Source: Archangium_A sp035910535 (lineage in GTDB: Bacteria; Myxococcota; Myxococcia; Myxococcales; Myxococcaceae). Taken from it: DNA of 64,000 nt. A program made the translations under genes and the position numbers. Positions 42,850 through 50,419 of the stretch are shown one piece after another; positions within the stretch are counted from its first letter, which is position 1, and each line of letters begins with the position of its first letter. The DNA lies in the NCBI GenBank assembly GCA_035910535.1, contig JAMHXF010000090.1:458036-522035 (forward strand), in the 5' to 3' direction. The notes beneath the pieces were generated by a model. It did not search any database. It had not been told where the DNA came from and was given only the letters and a program-made list of their open reading frames with translations.

Positions 42850-44160
42850 TCAGTCGAACTTCACGGGCAGGCCCGACGGCTTGCCCTGCAGCGCGCCGTC
42901 ACGCATCACGAAGCTGCCGCGCACCAGCGTGGCCATGGGCCAGCCGGTGACCTTCATGCCGTCAAACGGCGTCCACCCGCAGCGCGACTTCGACCACTCG
43001 TTGGTGATGGTCTTCTGTGCGGCGAGGTCGACGAGCGTGAGGTCTGCGTCGTAGCCCGGCGCCAGGCGGCCCTTCGCGCGCATTCCGAACACGCGCGCTG
43101 GCCCTGCCGAGGTGAGGTCGACGAAGCGCTCCAACGTGAGGCGCCCGGCGGCGACGTGGTTCAACATCAACGGCACCAGCGTCTGCACGCCGGGCATTCC
43201 CGACGGAGACGCGGGCCAGGGCTTTGCTTTTTCTTCGAGCGAGTGCGGCGCGTGGTCGCTGCCGAGCACGTCGACGGCGCCGTTACGAATCGCCTCCCAC
43301 AACGCGGCCTGATGACGCGCGTCGCGAATGGGCGGGTTCATCTGCGCGAGCGTGCCGAGCTGCTCGTAGCAATCGGGCGCGCTCAGCGTGAGGTGCTGCG
43401 GGCACACCTCGAAGCTCGCGAGGTGCTTGTTCGCCGACAGCAGCGGAATCTCGCCCGCCGTGGTGACGTGGAGAATGTGCAGGCGCCGGCCGGTCTCCTT
43501 CGCGAGCTGCAGCAGGTTGCGCGTCGAAATCACGGCGCAGTCTTCGTCGCGCCACTCGGGGTGAAAGCGCACGGGCTGCCCGGCGAAGAGGTGCTTGCGT
43601 TCTTGCAGGCGCGCTTCGTCTTCTGAATGACAGGCGATGCGACGCCGGCCGCTCTTCATCACGCGGCGTTGGTTCTCGGGCTTGTCGACGAGCAGCGTGC
43701 CGGTCGACGAGCCGCAGAACATCTTCACGCCCGCGCAGCCCTCGAGCAGCTCCCATTCTCCGAGCGACTCCGCGTTCTCGTTGGTCGCGCCGATGAAGAA
43801 GCCAAAGTCGACCCACGAGGTCTCCCGTGCCCGCGCGACCTTCCACGCGAGGCGCTCGGGTGAGTCGGTGTTGGGCTGCGTGTTGGGCATCTCGAAGAAG
43901 GTGGTGACGCCGCCGAGCGCGGCCTGCGCGCTGCCGGAGTTGAGGTCTTCTTTGTGTGTCAGCCCCGGCTCGCGGAAGTGGCACTGCGGGTCGATGACGC
44001 CGGGCAGCACGTGGAGCCCCGTCGCGTCGAAGACCTCCTGTGCTTGCGCGGCGTCGACGGCGCCGATTTTCGCGACGCGGCCATCGACAATGGCGACGTC
44101 AGCTTGCACGCGACCCGAAGGCGTCACGCACGTTCCACCGCGGAGGAGAAGGTCGAACAT
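42850..44160 (-). CDS. Dihydroorotase-type metal-dependent amidohydrolase
   Basis: 436 residues. The family start is seen in VLPGVIDPQCHFREPG. H61 and R63 are there, but the first metal histidine of HxH is Q59. The bridging lysine is likely K146 in GCAGVKMFCGSS, with IACHSED, LHILHVTTAGE and VLGSDHAPHSLEEK giving the other ligands. The loop LTHKEDLNSGS and product loop match PyrC class I, where the same Gln-for-His change is also seen in other phyla. The amidohydrolase could act in pyrimidine, hydantoin or allantoin metabolism. Confidence 0.78.
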   Translation of the reverse strand: MFDLLLRGGTCVTPSGRVQADVAIVDGRVAKIGAVDAAQAQEVFDATGLHVLPGVIDPQCHFREPGLTHKEDLNSGSAQAALGGVTTFFEMPNTQPNTDSPERLAWKVARARETSWVDFGFFIGATNENAESLGEWELLEGCAGVKMFCGSSTGTLLVDKPENQRRVMKSGRRRIACHSEDEARLQERKHLFAGQPVRFHPEWRDEDCAVISTRNLLQLAKETGRRLHILHVTTAGEIPLLSANKHLASFEVCPQHLTLSAPDCYEQLGTLAQMNPPIRDARHQAALWEAIRNGAVDVLGSDHAPHSLEEKAKPWPASPSGMPGVQTLVPLMLNHVAAGRLTLERFVDLTSAGPARVFGMRAKGRLAPGYDADLTLVDLAAQKTITNEWSKSRCGWTPFDGMKVTGWPMATLVRGSFVMRDGALQGKPSGLPVKFD

Positions 44161-44204
44161 GCGTCTGTCATGCGCTGGCCGCTCGCGCGTGGCAACGGGT
44201 AATG

Positions 44205-44975
44205 ATGCCAGGCATGCGAGTGACGACGTGGAACGTGCTGCATCGCATTCACGCGGTGAACTGGGGTGAAGCGCCCGCCACGACGTACCCCGACGAGCGC
44301 GTTCGCAGCGCGCGCATCACGGCGCGCGTCGTCGAGTGGCTGCGTGGCGACGTCGAGGTGGTGTGCCTGCAGGAGGTGAGCGGAGATTTGCTCGAGTCTC
44401 TGCGGAGCGCTGTCGGTTCGAACGTTCAGGTCTACGCGCACCAACACCCGCGCGTGCCTGCATTGCGAGTTCCGTCGCGTGCGTCGTTGACGCGGCCCGC
44501 TGAATACCTCGTGACGTTGTCGAAGCACGTGGCGCTGCGCTCGCGCGGTGAAGGCTTCGAGACCGATGGCGGCAAGGGCGTGCTCGAGGTGCAGTTGGCG
44601 CACGTCACGGTGCTCAACACGCACGTGAGCTTCGGCAACAAGCGCGTAGCGCAGCTGCAGCGGCTCGAGGCGTTGCTGGTGAACGACTCGCTGGTGCTGG
44701 GCGACTTCAACGCGCCGCTCGAGGTGATTCACGCCGCGCTGGGTACAGCGCTTTCGCGGAGCGAGCTCGGCGGTCAGTTGGCGACGCGCTTCGGTGACTC
44801 TCCGAGCGACGGGCAGCACATCGACCACGTGTTGAGTCGCGGAGGTGCGGTGCGTGACGCGGAGGTCATCGACACCGGCGACGTGTCGGACCATCGCGCC
44901 GTGCGCGCGCACGTCACCAGCGCACCACCGGCCACAGCGACGAGAAGTCATCGGTCCACAACGGGCCGTCGGTGA
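44205..44975 (+). CDS. Endonuclease/exonuclease/phosphatase-family protein
   Basis: 256 residues from ATG 44205 (44202 and 44214 are alternatives). MRVTTWNVLH is the first motif, EVVCLQEV the catalytic Glu, VTVLNTHVSF and LVLGDFNAP follow, and GQHIDHVLSRGG and DVSDHRAVRAHV complete the family. Predicted to cut phosphodiester bonds. It is divergent from the amidohydrolase and its last 62 bases overlap the convergent gene at 44914. Confidence 0.82.
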   Translation: MPGMRVTTWNVLHRIHAVNWGEAPATTYPDERVRSARITARVVEWLRGDVEVVCLQEVSGDLLESLRSAVGSNVQVYAHQHPRVPALRVPSRASLTRPAEYLVTLSKHVALRSRGEGFETDGGKGVLEVQLAHVTVLNTHVSFGNKRVAQLQRLEALLVNDSLVLGDFNAPLEVIHAALGTALSRSELGGQLATRFGDSPSDGQHIDHVLSRGGAVRDAEVIDTGDVSDHRAVRAHVTSAPPATATRSHRSTTGRR

Positions 44976-46890
44976 GTGTCACTTCTTCGGGCTCGGGTTC
45001 GCCGAGGCCCGCCCAGTCACCACGCGAGAGCAACAACCAGCGCGAGCTGAGCGCCCAGTCACTGACGCCCTGCGCGTAGAGCTGTCGCGGCGTGAAGCCC
45101 GTGGCGCGACCGATGCGCGAGGCGACGGGCACGAGGTCGAGTGAGCGATTCGACAGGTGCATCGCCAGCACGCCGTGCTGCGTGAGGTGCGACGCGTAGA
45201 GCCGCAGCGCCTCTTGCGTGAGCAGGTGCACCGGTACCGAGTCGCTCGAGAACGCGTCCAGCACCAACACGTCGAAGCGCTGCGGCGCTTCATTTTCGAG
45301 CGACGTGCGCGCGTCGCCCAGCGCGAGCTCGATGGTGGCCTTCGAGTCGCGCAGGAATGAGAAGTGTTCGCCCTGCGCGAAGGTCAGCACTGCGGGGCTG
45401 ATTTCATAGAAGCGGTACACGTCACCGGGGCGCCCGTACGTCGCGACGGTGCCGATGCCGAGCCCGATGACGCCCACGCGGCGCGGTGTTTCACGCGGCG
45501 CGAGCAGCAGCCGGCCCACGCCGCTCTCGGGCGCGTAGTACGTGGTCGCCGCGCGCGGTTCGGTCTTCCGTTGCGCGCCGTGCACCGTACGGCCGTGCAT
45601 CATCAACGTCGCTTCGTCGTCTTCGTCGCCGGCTTCCACCACGCGCACCACGCCGAAGAAGTCGCGCTGTGCCGCGATGACGCCGCGCTGCTTCTGCACG
45701 AGCCCAAGCGTCGCCGCGGCCACCACGAGCCCCAGGGTGAGCCACAGCAACCGCTGTCGACCCATGCACAGCACGAGCACCACCAACGCCGTCACGTAGC
45801 CGAGCTCGAGCTCGTAGAACTGACTGAAGACCAGCGGCGCGACGAGGCCCACGAGCACGCCGCCGAGCGCGCCGCCCGTCGCGAGCGCTGCGTAGAACGC
45901 CGTGAGGTGTGACGCTGGTGGCCGCGACGCCGCGAGCTCGCCGTGCGCGGTGACGAAGACCATGAAGAGGTAGCCCAGGAAGAGCACCACGCGCACCGGC
46001 AGCGGCAGCTCCTGCTCGAAGCTGCGCAGCCCGGCGACGGCGAGCGAGAGCGCGCACAACAGCGGCACGGCCCACGCGCGGCGGTACCAGCGCTCGCTCT
46101 CGAAGGTGACGACGAAGCTCAGCAGGTACGCGGCGAGTGGCAGCACCCAGAGGAATGGAATCGGCGCGACCTCTTGCGTGAGGTGATTGGTGACCGCGAG
46201 CAACAACACCACCGGCACCGCCGACAATGAGAGCCAGCGCAGCCACTTCAGCTCGCGCTCCACGACGGGCTCGAGCGCCTGCGCCGCGCCGTTCAACCCA
46301 CGCGAGGCGAACGCGAGGCTCAGCCCCCACGCGATGAAGCCGACGAGCCACCACCAGCCCTGCACGTGCAGGCGCAGCAGCGGCTCCATCGCGAACGGGT
46401 ACACGAGCAGGCCCGCGAGCGAGCCGAGGTTCGACGCCGCATAGAGCCGGTACACCGCGCCGCCCGGTTCGACGCGCGCGGCCCACGCTTGAACCAGCGG
46501 CCCCGTCGTCGCCAGCGCGAAGTACGGCAGGCCCACTGAGAGCAACAACGTCAGCAGCAGCCGTGGAATCGGCGCGTCTTCACCGCCCGGGCGCAGCGAG
46601 TTCGAGGGCACCACCGGCCCGCCCCACCAGAGTGTCGTCAGCGCGAGCGAGGCCAGGGCGGTGAGCACCAACACCAATTGCAGCGTGCGTTGTCGCGCCG
46701 GCGAGAGCCTGGCCACGAGCCCGTGGGTCCACGCGTAGCCGCCGAGCAGCAGCACCTGAAAGAAGAGCTGGCACGTCGTCCACACGGCAGCGGAACCGCC
46801 GAACCAGGGCAACAACGCGCGCGCGACGAGCGGCTGTACGAGAAACAGCAGCGCGGCGCCGAGGAGTGCTGGGGGAATGAAGCGCGACAT
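44914..46890 (-). CDS. Fused MFS-type membrane protein with spermidine-synthase-like domain
   Basis: 658 residues from ATG 46890 (an ATG at 46920 is possible). At least twelve hydrophobic segments occupy the first ~420 residues. The soluble C-terminal domain has TYYAPESGVGRLLLA, RRVGVIGLGIGTVATYG, YEISPAVLTFAQGEHF, LALGDARTSLENE and FDVLVLDAFSSDSVP, the SAM-type fold of polyamine synthases. Similar fusions are common in bacteria with unknown substrate. The start is convergent-overlapping with the nuclease gene by 62 bases. Confidence 0.85.
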   Translation of the reverse strand: MSRFIPPALLGAALLFLVQPLVARALLPWFGGSAAVWTTCQLFFQVLLLGGYAWTHGLVARLSPARQRTLQLVLVLTALASLALTTLWWGGPVVPSNSLRPGGEDAPIPRLLLTLLLSVGLPYFALATTGPLVQAWAARVEPGGAVYRLYAASNLGSLAGLLVYPFAMEPLLRLHVQGWWWLVGFIAWGLSLAFASRGLNGAAQALEPVVERELKWLRWLSLSAVPVVLLLAVTNHLTQEVAPIPFLWVLPLAAYLLSFVVTFESERWYRRAWAVPLLCALSLAVAGLRSFEQELPLPVRVVLFLGYLFMVFVTAHGELAASRPPASHLTAFYAALATGGALGGVLVGLVAPLVFSQFYELELGYVTALVVLVLCMGRQRLLWLTLGLVVAAATLGLVQKQRGVIAAQRDFFGVVRVVEAGDEDDEATLMMHGRTVHGAQRKTEPRAATTYYAPESGVGRLLLAPRETPRRVGVIGLGIGTVATYGRPGDVYRFYEISPAVLTFAQGEHFSFLRDSKATIELALGDARTSLENEAPQRFDVLVLDAFSSDSVPVHLLTQEALRLYASHLTQHGVLAMHLSNRSLDLVPVASRIGRATGFTPRQLYAQGVSDWALSSRWLLLSRGDWAGLGEPEPEEVTLTDGPLWTDDFSSLWPVVRW

Positions 46891-46956
46891 TCTCTTGGGG
46901 CCGGAAAAAGTGTCGCACATCGAAACCAAAATCCGACTTCTCCGGATGATGTGAGC

Positions 46957-47910
46957 ATGAAGATCAACTCGCCCCGCCCCTCACTGCCGACCCAACCGCG
47001 CCCCACGGCCTCGCTGCCTCCGCGCCCGCCGCCGCGCGTCGACGACGGCTTCGAGCCTTCGCGTTCGGGGCCGGTGGCGCTGTCTGCGCCGCGCGCCGCA
47101 GGCGTGAATTCGGTCGAAGACATCACCAGCGACCGCACCACGTTTCTGCGCAACGGCGCGTCGGGCGCGGCGGTGGAAGACCTGCAGACGAAGCTGAAAG
47201 AAGCCGGCTTCGACCCCGGCCCCATCGACGGCAAGTTCGGCCCGGCGACGGCGGCGGCGGTGCGCGCCTACCAGCAGGCCAACGGGCTCCAGGTCGACGG
47301 CATCGTCGGGCCGCAGACGCGCGGCGCGCTGCTCGGGCAGTCGACCCCGCAGCCTGAGCAACCGACTGACCCGTCTGCGCCCACCGACCCGTCGACGCCG
47401 GTGCAGCCGGGTGGAGACACGGCGACGGCGCGCGAGCTCGAGGCGATGGCGCTCAAGAAACACGGCCCGGCGTTCGTCGCCGAGGTGAAGGCGATGTCGC
47501 AGCGCCTGGGCGTGAAGCCCGAGTGGCTCTTCGCGGTGATGAAGAACGAGAGCGGCATGGACCCGAAGGCCGTCAACCCGTACAGCGACGCGACGGGGCT
47601 CATTCAGTTCATGCCCGACACCGCGCGAGGCCTCGGCACTTCGGTCGAGGCGCTCAAGAACATGAGCGCGATGGATCAACTCAAGTACGTCGAGAAGTAC
47701 TTCAAGCCGTACGCGGGGAAGATGAAGAGCGGCCCCGACATGTACATGGCGACGTTCTGGCCTGCGGGCCTCGGCAAGCCTGACAGCTACAAAATCGGCG
47801 GCGCGAAGGTGGCGGCGCAGAACAAAATCTTCGACCTCGACCGCAACGGCCAAATCACCGCTGGCGAGTTCCGCGAATACTACCGCCGCAAGTACCCCGA
47901 GCTGGCGTGA
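46957..47910 (+). CDS. Peptidoglycan-binding lytic transglycosylase with EF-hand tail
   Basis: 317 residues from the ATG at 46957. A proline-rich N-terminus precedes a PG-binding type 1 domain (VEDLQTKLKEAGFDPG and FGPATAAAVRAYQQANG), a proline/threonine linker, and an SLT-like lysozyme domain (VKPEWLFAVMKNESGMDP and GLIQFMPDTARGLG). The C-terminus carries DLDRNGQITAGEF (294-306), an EF-hand calcium loop. No signal peptide is seen, so it could be delivered by lysis, a phage-derived or type VI-like route, or an alternative export. Target: peptidoglycan. Confidence 0.82.
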   Translation: MKINSPRPSLPTQPRPTASLPPRPPPRVDDGFEPSRSGPVALSAPRAAGVNSVEDITSDRTTFLRNGASGAAVEDLQTKLKEAGFDPGPIDGKFGPATAAAVRAYQQANGLQVDGIVGPQTRGALLGQSTPQPEQPTDPSAPTDPSTPVQPGGDTATARELEAMALKKHGPAFVAEVKAMSQRLGVKPEWLFAVMKNESGMDPKAVNPYSDATGLIQFMPDTARGLGTSVEALKNMSAMDQLKYVEKYFKPYAGKMKSGPDMYMATFWPAGLGKPDSYKIGGAKVAAQNKIFDLDRNGQITAGEFREYYRRKYPELA

Positions 47911-47932
47911 CTTGCGGCGGTTGGTCAGCCGC

Positions 47933-48238
47933 TTACGGAACGACCTCGCTGCACTCGCCGCCGCACGAGAACGTCGCTGCCGCGCACGCGCGGTCGGTGA
48001 TGCACGCCTCACAGGTGTCGAGCGAGCGGTAGAACTCGGTGTCGCTCTCTGCCGAGTTGCGGCAGCGCGTGGCGCAGTTCTCGACGTTGTAGTCGCCGTC
48101 GAAGCAGTCCTTGTAGCGCGTGCAGACGGTGTTGCAGTCGAGCGCCGCGTCGACCGGGCGACACGCGGTGACAGCCATCAGCCCGGCGCCGACGAGAGCA
48201 GCGCGGAGCACGACGTTACGGAGGGTGAGCGTGAGCAT
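47933..48238 (-). CDS. Cys-rich lipoprotein, unknown
   Basis: 101 residues. MLTLTLRNVVLRAALVGAGL is a signal, and MAVTACRPVD contains the lipobox. The mature protein has nine further cysteines spaced in pairs (CNTVCTRYKDC, CATRC, CEACITDRAC, CGGEC), probably forming disulfides. The 3' end is convergent with the transglycosylase. Function unknown. Confidence 0.65.
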   Translation of the reverse strand: MLTLTLRNVVLRAALVGAGLMAVTACRPVDAALDCNTVCTRYKDCFDGDYNVENCATRCRNSAESDTEFYRSLDTCEACITDRACAAATFSCGGECSEVVP

Positions 48239-48296
48239 GGTGTGGGTCTTCCCTGGTTGAAGTGAGTGAGGGGGTTGATCAGCGCTTCGCCGTGAA

Positions 48297-48566
48297 TCAC
48301 TTGCTGTCGGAGTCGAGCTTGTCCTTGACCTCGATGGCCTTGTCCTTCGCCGCGTCGCCCGCTTCTTCCGCGCGGTTCTTCACCTTCTTCGCCGCGCACT
48401 CAGCCTTGGTGCCGGTGCACAGCGTCTCTTCGACGCGGTTGGCGCCCTTCTTCACGCCGCGCTTCGCGTCGTTGACGGTGTCCTTCACGGTCTCCTGCGC
48501 CGACTGCGCGAAGGCAGGCAGCGAGAGCGCCAGCGTCATCAGGCCCAACAGAGAAAGTCGCTTCAT
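48297..48566 (-). CDS. Small exported helical protein
   Basis: 89 residues from the ATG at 48566. MKRLSLLGLMTLALSLPAFA is a signal peptide. The mature chain is lysine/glutamate/alanine-rich and helical (QETVKDTVNDAKRGVKKG, AEEAGDAAKDKAIEVKDK) with two cysteines, resembling LEA/YtxH-like stress proteins. Likely periplasmic. It is 58 bases upstream of the Cys-rich lipoprotein and could be transcribed with it. Confidence 0.65.
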   Translation of the reverse strand: MKRLSLLGLMTLALSLPAFAQSAQETVKDTVNDAKRGVKKGANRVEETLCTGTKAECAAKKVKNRAEEAGDAAKDKAIEVKDKLDSDSK

Positions 48567-48733
48567 GGTGTGTGCTCCTTGGCGTGTGCTGCGTGTGCAG
48601 GAGCTCATTCCAAGAGTGATGCCAGGGGCCCGCGTCGTGATTGCCGCGAGTTGCATGAGGTCTCGCTGCAGCCGCGCCCCACTCGCGCAGGAGCGCCTCA
48701 CACACCTGTGGCGAGCGCGTGAACGCCCGCCCC

Positions 48734-48776
48734 AAAAAAAACGAAGCCCCTCCTCCGCGCGGAGCGAAGGAGGGGC
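48734..48776 (-). terminator. Strong intrinsic terminator for the gene at 48802
   Basis: Read on the minus strand, GCCCCTCCT (complement of 48768-48776) pairs with AGGAGGGGC (complement of 48746-48754), 9 bp, with an inner CG-rich loop, followed by eight consecutive T (complement of the A-run at 48734-48741). It lies 25 bases beyond the stop of the lipoprotein at 48802 and is the clearest Rho-independent terminator in the window. Confidence 0.9.
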
Positions 48777-48801
48777 CTCGAGGCGCGCTGGCGCTGCCCA
48801 C

Positions 48802-50220
48802 TCAGCGCCAGGCACCCTCACTCGTGACCAGCGTGCTCACCAGCAGCGCGCTGTCGCGCTCGTCGAGACCGGTCACTGTCGCGCGCACCATGGCGTCGAG
48901 CTGCGCGCGGAAGTGGGTGTCGAGGTCGGCCGTGGCGCGGGCCAACGCGACGAAGTCGAAGCCGTCGGCGCCGTGACTCGCGGCGACGGCGGCGATGAGG
49001 CTGGCGTTCAGCCCCGCGCCGAGCTCGCTCGACTGCGTGACGACCTGCACCAGCAGCGCGGCCTGGAGCTGCGTCACCTGGCTCATCAAGCCCATGGAGG
49101 TGCTGCCCGCCGCCGCGACGCCGCGCACGCCCACGCGCCACGTCGAGAACGCCGCCGCCACCTGCGCGTCATCGTTCGCCACCCGCACCTGCGCCAGCAG
49201 CGACGCGTTGAGCGTACGGAGCGCAACCAGGTGCGCCTCGTCGACCGCGCCGCGCGTCATCACCTGAATCATCACCGCGGCGTGGAGCGCCGCCTCGTGC
49301 TGCGCGCAGGCGTGCTGCCACGCCGAAATCAGCGCCACCTCAGCGTGCAGGCTGACGTCGCTCAGCACGCGCCGCGCGGCCGCCGAGGCGTTCGCCTCAA
49401 TCGACGCGATGACGGACACGTCGACGTCGCCGCGCAGGTTCGCCGCCGCGAGCTGCGCGCGGAGGTCGGCCTCGGCGTCGAGCTCAGTCATCAGGCGCCC
49501 GGCGAGGTTCGCGTCGTACGCGGCGATGGCGTCGAGCTGCGCGGCCACGCGGGCCTTCACGTCGGCGCCGGCGCGCGCCCACGCTTCACGCTGGGAGCTC
49601 TGCGCGGCCCACACCGCGGTGGCCAGCGCGTTGACCTGCCGCTTCGCGGCCTCGGCGCTCTGCTGCGAGCGCACCACGATGGCGGCGCGCTCGTCGACCA
49701 GCACGCGCAACATGGTCACGTCGACTTCGCGGGGCGGGTGGCCACTCGCGGCGAGCTCGAGCAGCACCGAGGCCTCGAGTGAGCTCTCCGACGTGATGGG
49801 TTGAACCTGTCGACGTTGGCCGGCGACTGGCGCGCGGCTCAACAACGCGCGGCCCGTCACCACGCCTTGCGCGTTGAGCGTCTGCACGAGGAGCACGCCG
49901 GTGTGCGCGGGCGAGCTCACGACGTAGGTGCCGTCGGCCGACACGTTCGCGCTCGCCAGCACCGTCAGCGCGCCGTTCGGCTCGACGGCGGCGACCTCCA
50001 CCTTCACGGCGGCAGCCACGGTGCCACGCCCTGCAAAGCCGGTGAGCGCGTCACCCGTGTCGTCGGCCTCGCCGCTGACGCCGCTCTCGTCCGTCACGCG
50101 ACCTTCGAGCGCCGCGCTGTCGGTGTCTCCTGGCAGCGGGGCGCCTCCTTCTCCGGGGTCACAGCCGAGCAACGAGAGCGACAGGCCGAGGCCGAGGCCC
50201 GAAATGAGAAGTGAACGCAT
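48802..50220 (-). CDS. Ala-rich helical lipoprotein, unknown
   Basis: 472 residues. ISGLGLGLSLSLLGCDPGEG has a lipobox (LLGC). Residues ~35-130 look like a carboxypeptidase-regulatory-type beta sandwich (VSADGTYVVSSPAHTGVLLV). The remaining ~330 residues are alanine-rich helices with conserved spacing (AEADLRAQLAAANLRGDVDV, AQHEAALHAAVMIQVMTRGA). AGGAG precedes the ATG. It has its own strong terminator. No family recognised. Confidence 0.6.
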   Translation of the reverse strand: MRSLLISGLGLGLSLSLLGCDPGEGGAPLPGDTDSAALEGRVTDESGVSGEADDTGDALTGFAGRGTVAAAVKVEVAAVEPNGALTVLASANVSADGTYVVSSPAHTGVLLVQTLNAQGVVTGRALLSRAPVAGQRRQVQPITSESSLEASVLLELAASGHPPREVDVTMLRVLVDERAAIVVRSQQSAEAAKRQVNALATAVWAAQSSQREAWARAGADVKARVAAQLDAIAAYDANLAGRLMTELDAEADLRAQLAAANLRGDVDVSVIASIEANASAAARRVLSDVSLHAEVALISAWQHACAQHEAALHAAVMIQVMTRGAVDEAHLVALRTLNASLLAQVRVANDDAQVAAAFSTWRVGVRGVAAAGSTSMGLMSQVTQLQAALLVQVVTQSSELGAGLNASLIAAVAASHGADGFDFVALARATADLDTHFRAQLDAMVRATVTGLDERDSALLVSTLVTSEGAWR

Positions 50221-50419
50221 GGTGTGCTCCTGGTGAGTTGGTGAACGACTGACGACTCACGGAGCAGCGCGCGTGCCACCCAGTCGCATCGCTGAGTTGA
50301 CGTGTGTCGGGTGAGCGGCGCTGGCCCGGCAGGTGTGGCGTTTGTGCAGAGGTGTGGCGTGCGTGCGCAGCGCGAAGGAACACGCGTGGCCAGCGCGCGA
50401 GCGGGTTAAGTCAGCGCGC

